Source: Tremella fuciformis (taxonomy: Eukaryota > Basidiomycota > Tremellomycetes > Tremellales > Tremellaceae). Taken from it: a DNA stretch of 64,000 nt. The DNA lies in NCBI GenBank assembly GCA_032768795.1, contig CP136496.1, positions 806,001 to 870,000 on the forward strand, read 5' to 3'. Both the position numbers and the translations under genes were made by a program. Of this stretch, positions 43,828 to 52,814 are shown in pieces (positions within the stretch are counted from its first letter, which is position 1; every line of letters begins with the position of its first letter). A model generated the notes under the pieces. It did no database searches. It was not told the origin of the DNA and was given only the letters and a program-made list of their open reading frames with translations.

Positions 43828-44529
43828 TCATGATTCCGACGAGCCAGAGTCAGGTGAATCACCATCATCGTCCGTGTCAGTCCCAGACTCCGGACTCGCC
43901 GAGCTTGGCTGCTGATCGGAGCTCGAGTCTTTAGAGCTGGATCGATGCGACGAGTTCGACCTAGAACTTCTCGAAGAATGGCTATGCGAAGACTGACGGT
44001 CCGGACATCCATAAGACGGTCCTGGATCCCCGCCGTACCCGTAGTGCGGGCCATACCCAGGCCGATAGCCCCAGCCATAATCGTTATAAAACCCCGGGTC
44101 CTGGCCCCAGCTCGTGCCCATGCCTCTGCTCCTCCCTCGACGATGGCTATGGTGGTGGTGACTGGGCTGCTGGATGATGTATATCGGTTGAAGAGCGGGC
44201 GCGTTGTACGTCCCTAGCAGCGGCATTTGCGGGATGGGTGGCGTGGTGGGCGGCGGTATTGATGGCCCGGGCTGATTACGAGTCGCATAGCTGGACGGGC
44301 CGGCCTGTGGCTGGGACGGAGCTTCGGGTGGGGGGTCAACCTGCACCGTCGCCCGCGGGTCGGGTCGACGCGCACGGTCAGGCGTGTCTGTTGGCTGCTG
44401 CGGCGGCGGAGGGGAGTACGGCGGCGGGTTCTGCCCCTTCTGCTCTATCTCGTCGACCTCCCTATAGCGTGCTCTGTCCGGCGGGAAGTGGGTCCACGCG
44501 CACAGGCGCAAGAGGAATCTCGGTGCCAT
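43828..44529 (-). CDS. Orphan protein with PPPY motif and Ser-rich tail
   Basis: Single-exon, 233 residues. Head MAPRFLLRLCAWTHFPPDRA (amphipathic, one Cys) resembles that of the 42.7-kb gene. Then NPPPYSPPPP, a PPxY motif of the kind bound by WW domains of Nedd4/Rsp5 ubiquitin ligases. A His-rich stretch (QQPSHHHHSHRRGR), a Gly/Tyr-rich stretch (YGWGYRPGYGPHYGYGG) and a Ser/Asp tail follow. No catalytic domain. A TATA element lies 75 bp upstream. Confidence 0.6.
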   Translation of the reverse strand: MAPRFLLRLCAWTHFPPDRARYREVDEIEQKGQNPPPYSPPPPQQPTDTPDRARRPDPRATVQVDPPPEAPSQPQAGPSSYATRNQPGPSIPPPTTPPIPQMPLLGTYNAPALQPIYIIQQPSHHHHSHRRGRSRGMGTSWGQDPGFYNDYGWGYRPGYGPHYGYGGDPGPSYGCPDRQSSHSHSSRSSRSNSSHRSSSKDSSSDQQPSSASPESGTDTDDDGDSPDSGSSES

Positions 44530-44600
44530 CGTAGTCGAATTGGGCACTTGTGATGGGGCGATAAGATCTTGCCACCCGCTTACGGGGCCCGTAGACTCAG

Positions 44601-44610
44601 CTTATATACA
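44601..44610 (-). promoter_or_regulatory. TATA element of the 44.5-kb gene
   Basis: TGTATATAAG on the minus strand about 75 bp upstream of the ATG at 44529. Confidence 0.5.
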
Positions 44611-44988
44611 CGCTCCATCGCTGACCGCTGCCTGCAATGGCATGCGGCAGACGGCCGATCTGTGCGAGGCTCAGACATGTTCAGCGCACGCGGTCGCCTG
44701 GCAGCAACTTGCCGCTGCTGTCGAGAGCCTGTCAGCGTCTCGCTTTGCTTGATGCAGGTCAGCAGGGGAGTCGTGCTGCTATATGGCCTGCTCATGGAAC
44801 GCACTTGGCTTCCCTTTTGTCCTCATTCGTCGTCGTCGCACGAGCTAGCCTCAAGTAAGGTATCCTCACTAGGTAACGCCGGTAGATCAGCGGGGCTCAC
44901 CTCGCACCACTTCTGCGATGGACATGGACATCTTGCACACAGATCAGCTAATATACACACTCGCATCCATCTCCAGCTCTGTACGAGC

Positions 44989-45369
44989 TCAGCAGCCGCC
45001 ACCCCCGCCGCCACCACCACCACCGCCACCACATCCTCCGCCGCCGCCTCCACCCGCATTCGACCCCGCTATGGCTCCACTGACTCCATGGCTCCTGTGT
45101 CTATTGCGTGGCCTGCGGCGTCTGCGCCTCTGGCCAGACGAGTAGTAGTCGTATTCGTCAATCGGGCCATATCTACCGATGAGCATATAGGGCTGGGCTG
45201 GGCCGGAATGTGTGGCTCACCCGGTACAACAGCCGCCTCCGCGGATCCGCATCACTCCTGCTCCGCCCTGCTCGTCTGAATGTCAGCGATGCGTGTCAAC
45301 GGGATGGAGAGGAGACGTGCGTGTGAGAGAAGCCTTGCCTGGCGTGAAGAGCCAGTGAATGAGGCCCAT
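44989..45369 (-). CDS. Small RIRGGGCC protein with Gly/Cys tail (paralog 1)
   Basis: Function unknown. Exon 1 starts MGLIHWLFTPGKASL; exon 2 reads EQGGAGVMRIRGGGCCTG; exon 3, after a ~75-nt intron (GTGAGC ... TCGGTAG), reads YGPIDEYDYYSSGQRRRRRR and ends in a glycine run with two cysteines, GGC-stop. About 100 residues. The exon 1 donor is unclear; a GC donor would give phase 1. Head, motif, YGP[IV]DE(Y/N)DY, Arg block and Gly/Cys tail are shared in order with the gene at 45703-46091. Confidence 0.65.
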
Positions 45370-45460
45370 GTTGGGGAATCGTTTCTGTATGACAGGGTAT
45401 TCTGGCAAGGTTGCTATGCTCGTGCAACGATTGAAAGAGCAGTAGCAGGCTTGCGAAAGG

Positions 45461-45470
45461 CATATATGTA
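45461..45470 (-). promoter_or_regulatory. TATA-like element of paralog 1
   Basis: The palindromic CATATATG is about 95 bp upstream of the ATG at 45369. Confidence 0.35.
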
Positions 45471-45702
45471 CCCCACAGGTTCCGGCTTGGCATACCTTCC
45501 GGCGCCGTCGCCGTCGCCGAAATGATATCATGCAGTGTGCACTTGTGGGGCTGCCGGACGCTAATCTGCACCGCCAAGACATTCCACTCGGCACGGTCCT
45601 TTCTCTTTCATCTGGTCTGATCCGTGTCGGATATGGACAAGATACATACAGAGTAGCTACTCGTAAGATACAACATTGCACACATCTCCAGCCTGTTCGA
45701 GC

Positions 45703-46091
45703 TCAGCATCCGCCACCGCCACCGCCACCACACCCGCCGCCGGCACCACCGCCAGAGTTCACTCCTGCTGTGGCTGCAGTGACCCCGATGACCCTGCGCC
45801 TCTGGCGTCTGCGTCTCTGGGCCTCTGGAGAGTAGTCGTTTTCGTCGACAGGGCCATACCTGTTCATGAGCATGCTGAGCGGTTGTGCGCAGTTCAAAAA
45901 GGGAATGAGAACAAAGGAGCCTGGCAAGGGACAGGCGCGCCCGCTCACCCGGTGCAACAGCCGCCTCCACGGATGCGCATGACTTCATGCTCCTCGTCTG
46001 AAGGTCAGCGATGATTCTCATACGACTGGAAATGAGACGGACCAGCTTGAGGCGCTTTGCTGGGCGTGAACAGCCAGCGGACGAGGCCCAT
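45703..46091 (-). CDS. Small RIRGGGCC protein with Gly/Cys tail (paralog 2)
   Basis: Function unknown. Exon 1 MGLVRWLFTPSKAPQA; phase-1 intron (donor GTCCGT, branch GCTGAC) to DEEHEVMRIRGGGCCTG; second intron to YGPVDENDYSPEAQRRRRQR; then RVIGVTAATAGVNSGG and a Gly tail ending GGGC-stop. About 85 residues. It is the tandem duplicate of the gene at 44989. The second introns differ in length but sit at the same codon. A TATA-like CTATATAC at 46233-46240 is about 145 bp upstream. Confidence 0.7.
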
Positions 46092-46439
46092 GTTGTATCT
46101 CGGGGAGTCGCTTTTGTGAAGTGCGGTGTGCTGGCAATTGCGTGGTGTGGAGCTCGGGATGCTTGCTATACTCGCTGTGATGAACGACAGAGTATGATAG
46201 TATTGAAGGACTCCAGCAGAATCCAGCCGCTCCTATATACTTCAGACCTCAGCCTGTGATGCATAGCATAGCATAGCATACCGCTGAAGCCATGCGGTGC
46301 TCCATTGTGGGCCCCATTGCTAGCCTGCACCGCTAAGACATTCCAATCCACGATCCTTCCTCTTTGAGTTTGTTTTGAACGAGCAGCCGTGCAGCTCGCA
46401 CATCGCCACCGACCATATCTCTGTGCGCGCTGCTCGCGC

Positions 46440-46863
46440 TCATGAGCCCCCGCCACCACACCCACCACCTCCACACCCCCCGCCCCCGCAGTTCGACCCC
46501 GACCCACACCCACTCGTCCCGCATCCCCCGCCGCCCAGTGCGCCTGCAGCCTGCAGGAACTCCCCGTTGCCAACGTACGGATCACTGACGGGCGTCACGT
46601 TCCCCGCGCACTGCCGCTGCATGGCCAGAGGACCGTAGGGATCGACATTGTAGTCCCACGGATCCCTTGGTTCCATCAGCAAGACGAGCCTACAAGAAAG
46701 GAGTGAGTACTCGCCTGCAACAACAGCCGCCTCCGCGTATTCGCAGGATCGTCCCGTTCTCACAACCTTGTGAGTCAGCATAACATTCTGCGTGAGGGAA
46801 CATACCGAGACGCCGGGCTATGGTGGGTAAGAAGAGCCAGTCGAGCCATCCGAACAGGACCAT
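46440..46863 (-). CDS. Small RIRGGGCCC protein with Gly/Cys tail (third minus-strand member)
   Basis: Function unknown. Exon 1 MVLFGWLDWLFLPTIARRL; phase-1 intron (GTATGT) to CENGTILRIRGGGCCC. A 49-nt intron with a GC donor (GCGAGT, 46666-46714) follows, then RDPWDYNVDPYGPLAMQRQC. The tail is GGGGCGTSGCGSGSNCGGG and ends GGGGS-stop. About 120 residues. Without the GC-AG intron the frame hits a stop at once. The head is more hydrophobic than in paralogs 1 and 2. Confidence 0.65.
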
Positions 46864-47134
46864 CGCACTCTCCAGCGTATGGGTCCCTCCAGAGTCTGAG
46901 GCAGAGGCCCATCTTATCTATACGAAGGGATGTCGCCGCCCAATGACGGTCCGGCGGTGCGGGCTTGGCTCGTCGCTTCTCATCCGCGACATACCAAAGG
47001 GAGGCATGTGTGATGAGCGTCCGTACAGTAGTGACGCCGTGTCCGTTGCGAGCAGAGCCTTCCTTCCTTTCCAGACTGCCCGCGCATGCTGCACAGGTCG
47101 TGATGACTGGCTGCAGGCTGTGCTTTGCCCAGGC

Positions 47135-47142
47135 TGATATAA
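47135..47142 (+). promoter_or_regulatory. TATA element of the first plus-strand island gene
   Basis: GATATAAC, about 50 bp upstream of the ATG at 47190. Confidence 0.4.
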
Positions 47143-47189
47143 CGAGTCAAGACCACCTCTGACACTCCGCGTCGGATGTCGAGGAGAAG

Positions 47190-47526
47190 ATGCCGTCTTG
47201 GTGGACCAACTTCTGGCGCGGGCTACGGCGCAGCTGCATGATGGCGAGTGGTCTGGACACTCAGCAGTCGGGCATGCTGACGAGTAGTTCAAGCGGGTCC
47301 TTTATGTGCGGTCAAGCCTCCCAAGCTCACACACAGGGATGAGGATCCTATCAAGCGATACAGAGGGCTGGAGCGACACGATTCAATCCAACCTGCTCCC
47401 AACACATTTGCAGGCGGGACGACCGGGGGAGCTGGGTGATCTTGATAGCATATCTGACGAACGAGTGCTGCGGATTCCAGAGGAACAGGGGTCGTTCAGG
47501 CGGTAGGGGCGCAAAGGGAAAGGTGA
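47190..47526 (+). CDS. Orphan small protein, Trp-rich amphipathic head
   Basis: Start MPSWWTNFWRGLRRSCMMA, then a ~40-nt intron (donor GTGGTC, branch GCTGAC). Exon 2 reads QAGPLCAVKPPKLTHRDEDP, IKRYRGLERHDSIQPAPNTF and AGGTTGGAG. Without another intron the frame stops here. With one it gains GTGVVQAVGAQRER and ends at 47526. A competing frame over exon 2 is open to 47506. It begins the plus-strand half of the island and shares the head style of the minus-strand members. Confidence 0.42.
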
Positions 47527-47763
47527 TCGAGATGCGAAGGGATAGATAGCTCCGACGCCGTCTCGGCGTTCTCGGTCATGTATCCCTCTATTCTGGTCAA
47601 CGCCATGTCTTGGCCCTCTACCCCTCTACCCCTTTGCGCCCATCAAGACCGTTTCAACCCCGTGCCATGTTCCTGCCATCGACACCGCCGACGGAGGGAC
47701 ATGGAACTGCCATGCCGTTAAGCCAATTTCACTCTGACCATCATCCACTCTGCTTCGAGCAAG

Positions 47764-48300
47764 ATGCAGCACGCGAGCGGCTCGAGTCGACTGGGCGTGC
47801 AGTCGTACGGTACTGCACCGCCCAGACGCACACAAAATCTGCGATCAACGATCAGTGACTTCTCCTGCCCTTCTGCAGAGGCGTCGGGCTGATGAGCAGG
47901 CGACCAGCTGTCCGACTATTCGGTGTCTGATGATCACGCAGATGGGACGTGGTGCTGTGGTCTCTTCGGCAGGTGAATGCCAGTCGAGAAGGATGTACAT
48001 GTGCTGACTGACAGGAGGAAGAAGCGCGTCCCGACTTCCTCGCCCTCTACCATGCCCCGCGCTGTGACGGCCTCTTCGCTCCATCTACATCCCACCACTA
48101 CCCAGTCGTCCGGGTACCCAGTGACACCACCGCTGAGCCAGCCGGCCCAGATGCCCATGCTGCGTTACCCCTCACCACCACAATCGACATCACGGCCGAT
48201 GTTCATGGTTGATCCGGAGAAGCAGGAATCGTATGAGTCTGGACGAGAGGCGGCGCTGTCGTATCATGAGCTCAAGCCAGCTGTCCCGGGCAAGCAGTGA
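47764..48300 (+). CDS. Orphan 149-residue protein with WCCGLFGRRKKR segment
   Basis: Exons 47764-47854, 47900-47972 and 48015-48300 join cleanly (phases 1 and 2). The N-terminus is polar (MQHASGSSRLGVQSYG). Exon 2 ends DGTWCCGLFGR and continues RKKRVP. The tail is Pro/Ser-rich with SSGYPVTPPLSQPAQMPML and ends HELKPAVPGKQ. The GYPV-x-PP element recurs in the gene at 52.2 kb. No domain recognised; the Cys-Cys plus basic segment could be a membrane-association site. Confidence 0.6.
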
Positions 48301-48988
48301 GCTATGAGTGTCGAGGATCTCGACCCGCAGGGCACTCTTGTAGCATGTAGCATGGCATGTCATCACGACTCCCGTCGGCGTCTGTCTGTCAGTGCCCTTG
48401 CGACAGAGTCAGATCGGGGTAAGTGCCGCCTAGCAGACAGGCACTAGCGCAGGTGCGGGTGCCGCGGCGGCGAGGGTGCTGTAGCTAGGCCAGTCGGTCT
48501 AATGCGAAGCCCGAGGCGAAGAGGAGGGGTGGTAAGCTGTACTTTGACATTACCTATGTATGGAGCATCAGCATCAGTATCGCCATACCGGCCATGACAT
48601 ATGAGCTCGACCAAGCATCAGCATCAGCTGACGACGCCGACGTGGAAAAGTGGGGCCTCGCTCCGCTCATCGCCGATAACGAACGACCGGCCGAGAGGAG
48701 AAGCTCCCGGTTGGCCTCGTTCACCGTTAGCGCCGTTTCTCTTAGTGCCATTCGGGCTGCAATCCCCGGGGTCCCCATAGACACAGAGGTGACTAGTTTT
48801 TTTCCCACGCCATTATGCGCCAAAACGGCGTGGGTCATGCACGAAGCGAGCGGTGCAAACGATCGAACACCGAACGAGGACACGCGGGCCGTAGATATAT
48901 GAATACAGATAGTTACATGACTGACTCGCCCGTCCACACCTGCCTTTTGACGTCCTACGCTTTACTCGCTCGACTAACGACACCCGAC
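48301..48988. other. Intergenic region
   Basis: No gene called. A 127-codon minus frame (48554-48937) has no recognisable features. A TATATGAAT stretch at about 48895-48903 is roughly 90 bp upstream of the next plus-strand ATG and may be its TATA element. Confidence 0.4.
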
Positions 48989-49363
48989 ATGGCGCATAGA
49001 GAATCACTGATCGTCTCGCAGAGGGAGAGAGATACGCTGCCCGTCCTCACGCTGCTCGCACCGGGTGAGTCACCCCACTCTGACGAGGGAGAGGGGCGCG
49101 ACTGACGAGCAGCGGCCGATGGGACGCAAATACACCATATCAAGAAGGAGAAGTTTGGCGTGGCTCTCCGGAAGTGGTTGATCGACCACGGGCTCATCAT
49201 GTGAGCCAGCACCTCTTGCAACTGCAGCTGCATCGCGGTGGCGATGCCGGGGGCTGGGCTGACGAGCAGGGATCCCGAGGCGGCCAAAGCCCGTACCCAC
49301 AACAGCCAGGACTACGGCACAGGCTGGGGACAGGTCGGGAGCGGTTACAAAGGGAGGCTATGA
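48989..49363 (+). CDS. Orphan 85-residue protein (tandem pair, first)
   Basis: Exons 48989-49064, 49113-49200 and 49270-49363. Exon 1 MAHRESLIVSQRERDTLPVL; exon 2 QIHHIKKEKFGVALRKWL then IDHGLIM; exon 3 DPEAAKARTHNSQDYGTGWG and GSGYKGRL-stop. Intron phases 1 and 2, with both branch sites reading CTGACGAGCAG. The next gene has the same exon phases and a similar central basic-aromatic segment, so they look like diverged duplicates. No domain recognised. Confidence 0.58.
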
Positions 49364-49949
49364 CGTTGTCCCACAAGCGACTGGCAACTGGCTCCGCCTG
49401 CATCATGACGATTTGACGACTCGACTGCATACACACACACGATCAACGACTACCCCACCTCCATGCTCCACCTCTCCAGCGACGTCTGGCCCTATCTCAG
49501 AGCACTTGTGACACACCGCGACTCGACTTTTGCATATAGCTAGCTTCCTGTAGCTCTTGGGACTTTGTGCATACGCTGTTTTCAGTGCAGTTTCAGTCGA
49601 AGAGCCAGTCAATCGGCAACGACTCCACGGCTTCCAGGCAGTAGCGTTTCGTGTCAGTTACGAGAGCGAAAAGCCAGCTGGTACAACTCTAATGAGGTCA
49701 TTTGACCCGGTCTGCGGTCCGAGTGAATCGAGGGCATGTGTTCGGCCCGCCTCTCTGGCTGACGGCGTCGGAGTGACGTAAAACTACAGAAGCAACTGAT
49801 GACGGTAAATGATCAGCCGGGCAGAGCAGAGGGCCGTCAGTGGATGAGCAGTGGTATGAAGAAGCATAGAGCATAGAGCGGAGCGCCGTCCCTTTTGGCT
49901 TGTAGTTGTACATGTATCACTAGCTACGCCCACTATTGTCAGTTGGAAC

Positions 49950-50388
49950 ATGGCAGACACGTCTCGTGAGTATACGCTGAGACACGTTGGAGAAACTGAG
50001 TCCCAGATCACTCTGTGACAGACGACGCCGCCTCAGAGATCACTCTCGTCGATCCGGTCGTGCCCGGGCGGCAGACGTCGAGTACGAGCGTTAGAGAGCC
50101 GCGAGACTCGGTCAAGCTGAAGACGAAGAAGTGGTGGTCGAGGCATATCTACCTCAAGTGAGTGTGCTGTACCCTCAACCATCCTTGTGGCGAGAGAGGG
50201 GAATGCCTCTGGGCCCACCCGCAGTTCGAACAGTGCTGATAGGCAGGAGCGGGCCTCAGAAGGCGGGCGATGTATACTTTGTGTCTGGTTTCATGTTGGG
50301 TATGAGGGGCATTCCGTGTACTTGGAAAGGCGATGGTGAGCCCTCTTCCTTCGTGGGCAGCGACCCGACTGACGATTCTCAAGTGTAA
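49950..50388 (+). CDS. Orphan 81-residue protein (tandem pair, second)
   Basis: Exons 49950-49965, 50022-50157, 50247-50335 and 50384-50388. It starts MADTSHDAASEITLVDPV. The centre is SVKLKTKKWWSRHIYLK. Exon 3 is SGPQKAGDVYFVSGFMLGMR and GIPCTWKGD; the last exon supplies V-stop. Intron phases 1, 2 and 1. The KKWWSRHIYLK segment aligns in place with KKEKFGVALRKWL of the upstream gene. Not recognised. Confidence 0.55.
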
Positions 50389-50716
50389 TGTATGGTAGAC
50401 TGGCAGTGCTTTCCGTATGCAGGCGGTGGGACTTGTACTCGAGCAGGTACAGGTCGATTCGGCACCGCTTCACATCAGACGGATCACAGGTTGCACGTCA
50501 GAGCTGATCAGCGAGGACCTGATGTACGCTGCATCAGGGTCCGAGCCTTGATGGATATGACGTACGTATGTTCAACGCCGTCACCGCGTCCGAGAACTGT
50601 GTAGGAGACATACACGCGAGGCGGTGACAAACAGACGGGCGTCACCCAAGACCAGTGCAGCGAGCGGTTACATATACTGACCCTTCTCTCATCATACTCA
50701 TCAGCTCTTCGCCACG
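50389..50716. other. Intergenic, probable promoter
   Basis: 328 bp before the plus-strand RIRGG gene; a CATATAC at about 50669 is roughly 45 bp upstream of its ATG. No gene seen. Confidence 0.4.
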
Positions 50717-51310
50717 ATGCTCGCAAAGCTCTTGAGGAAGATGACAGGCCGGCGTCAAGACCAAGGATCAGAACAGCCAAATACGATCCTGCGGATCCGA
50801 GGTGGCTGTGTCTCGTGAGCGACCCGACTCATTCCACCTTCGACAGGGGGTGATTGACACTCAGCGACCCTTCGAAACCAAGGAAGACGCCAAAGAAGCG
50901 CTCTGGCCAAAGTACTCGCTCGGCTGCTTTCGGGGACGCGAATCACCGAGGACCAAGCGCAGCAGCAACAGGAGCAGACGGGGGCGTGACGGCTGGAACG
51001 GCTGGGTCGGCTGCGGCGGGCGCAGGGGCAGCTGGGGCAGCTTGTGGGAGTGGCACAGCGGGGGGCGGAAGCGGAGCAGGCTGCGGGGGTGGCGGGACCG
51101 GCGGCGGCACGGGAGGTGGTGAGTCTTTTCCCTACAGTTGATTGCGTCGAACGTACTGAAGCATGAAGGATGCGGAGGAGGAGGAGGTGGTGGTGGTGGT
51201 GGTGGCGGCGGCGGCGGTGGTAAGTCATCATCATGTTCATGCAACTTGACGAGCTGTCTACTGATTGTTCAGGCTGTGGAGGCGGCGGTGGCGGCGGTGG
51301 GGCGTGCTAG
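50717..51310 (+). CDS. RIRGGC protein with long Gly/Ala/Cys tail
   Basis: Function unknown. Start MLAKLLRKMTGRRQDQGS, then EQPNTILRIRGGCVS. After an intron comes DPSKPRKTPKKRSG and an Ala/Gly region (GTAGSAAAGAGAAGAACGSG). Two further introns both split glycine codons inside a Gly run, and the protein ends in GGGGAC-stop at 51310. About 155 residues. It is the only plus-strand RIRGG member of the island. The motif is almost identical to TILRIRGGGCC of the minus gene at 46440. Confidence 0.68.
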
Positions 51311-52190
51311 TCGTCAGCTCTGATCACAGCCCTTCCGGCAAATGTCAGATCACCTGCCCCTCGAAGAGAGCAAGGGGGCGAAACACTGTGTTTGATGCAT
51401 GTGACATTATGAGTAGACCTACATGTGGAAAGGGAGGAAAGAGAGATGAACTCCCACGGGGATCCCCACATCCAGCTCTCGCCCATTTGGGTGCATCGAG
51501 GACTTGTTAAGATGTTATGATGCGTGGCAGCCGTAAGATTGTCCCGCTTGCAGTCGATGGACACCGGGGGCCGTGGGGCTGACACTCTCGTACAGGCCGC
51601 CCCGCGCCCCGGCATCTCGCTCGGCATCGCAAAGTGAGACGAATATGCATGGTAAGTTACCGTTATCGGGGAATTTGGTGGTGGCTGGTGTTCCGTGCTT
51701 CCGTCCAGCTTCTGGCATGCCCTCACCGGCTTCGATTAACAACAGCAGTCAAGGCGGACTCGTGGAGAGCGCTGAGCCCCGCTGGTCGCTGGCTGCTGGG
51801 TATGGGGAGGATTAATTTGCCTCATGCCGACAGAGCGCTGGCCACTTATGCAATCGCCCCCTCCGCTCCAAGATCCAAGAGCGTCACGCCGCGATCATCT
51901 CGTCACGGAATGGGTTTAGTACGAGACGGCGTGATGTGGAGTGGTGCACGTACGGGATTGGGGCAACAGCCCCGTGTGGGTGTGAGTCAGTGTCTCTGCC
52001 CCTTGATTTGGCGCCCCCAGCCCGCGCGACTCACCCCCACACATGCCCATACAGCACATCACATGAGCACTGTCACCGTCACCCCTGGCCCATCATCCTA
52101 TTTATGTTCAGCACACGCATTCCCTCTGTCCCACCTTCCACCTACACCGCCTCTACATCCCAACTGCACTCTTCACTTGCGACTTCCAGC
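51311..52190. other. Intergenic region
   Basis: 880 bp with no convincing gene. A TATTTATG at about 52098 lies roughly 90 bp upstream of the next ATG and could be its TATA element. Confidence 0.4.
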
Positions 52191-52814
52191 ATGAAGCTCT
52201 TCAACGTGCTCGGCAGATTCCGTGCCCCGAAAGAAGAAGAGACGCCGCCGCCGAGCCCGAGAGCGCAACGGCCCTTCCCGGACAGCCCCCCGACTTTGGT
52301 CAGGTCGTGCGTCGCCCGCTTTCGCTCCCTCCACACGCACGTAGCGCTGACTGCCAGACGCGTGTACACGAGCATAGCCGCGCAAGGGGCGATGCTCCAT
52401 CTCTTCCACGACGATCTGCCCTGGGGGGAATGCATCCACATCGAGTACATGTCCGACCCCGCCGAGCCCTGGGGATTTCCAGTGGGCAAAGAGGCCCCGA
52501 AGGCGCGATCGAGCGGTAGATCGACGCGCTCGCCTTGTCGGATCGCGCTTTTCGGGTACCCAGTGATACCCCCACGGGCCGGCGCGTCGCACTCGCACGT
52601 CCGCTCTCACTCTGGCTTGCCCATTCGAGGCCGGACAGACCGCTCGGCCCCGCCGCCGTACAACGCCGCGGCGCATGCCAACCCGATCGACCCAAATTTC
52701 GCCAGTCGTAGCAGGCCTGCGGCACATGATCGACCCCATTCCGCCGAAGGACACGCTGGGCCCGGGGAGCCGTCTCAACAAAGTCGCGCTGCAGCATCAG
52801 TGCCAGGAGCCTGA
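52191..52814 (+). CDS. Orphan protein with PPPY motif, right edge of island
   Basis: Frame of 207 codons starting MKLFNVLGRFRAPKEEETP (amphipathic head). A 54-nt in-frame intron is likely (about 52303-52356, donor GTCGTG, branch GCTGAC), leaving about 189 residues. Then HLFHDDLPWGECIHIEYMSD, PAEPWGFPVGKE, IALFGYPVIPPRAGA (cf. SSGYPVTPP in the 47.8-kb gene) and SAPPPYNAAA, a PPxY motif. The end is Pro/Ser/His-rich. No domain recognised. Confidence 0.6.
   Translation: MKLFNVLGRFRAPKEEETPPPSPRAQRPFPDSPPTLVRSCVARFRSLHTHVALTARRVYTSIAAQGAMLHLFHDDLPWGECIHIEYMSDPAEPWGFPVGKEAPKARSSGRSTRSPCRIALFGYPVIPPRAGASHSHVRSHSGLPIRGRTDRSAPPPYNAAAHANPIDPNFASRSRPAAHDRPHSAEGHAGPGEPSQQSRAAASVPGA

Noticed and set aside
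46261..46281. GCATA tandem repeat near 46265 (also near 9450)
   Set aside because: Very short (about four units) and not associated with any array; too small for a repeat feature of interest.
47306..47506. VLRIPEEQ in the frame downstream of 47190 taken as another RIRGG copy
   Set aside because: It lacks the Gly-Gly-Cys, and the competing frame joins better to the MPSWWTNF exon.
48554..48937. 127-codon minus frame ending AGMAILMLMLHT
   Set aside because: Isolated, no introns or relatives seen, and orientation opposes the plus-strand block; could be real but unsupported.
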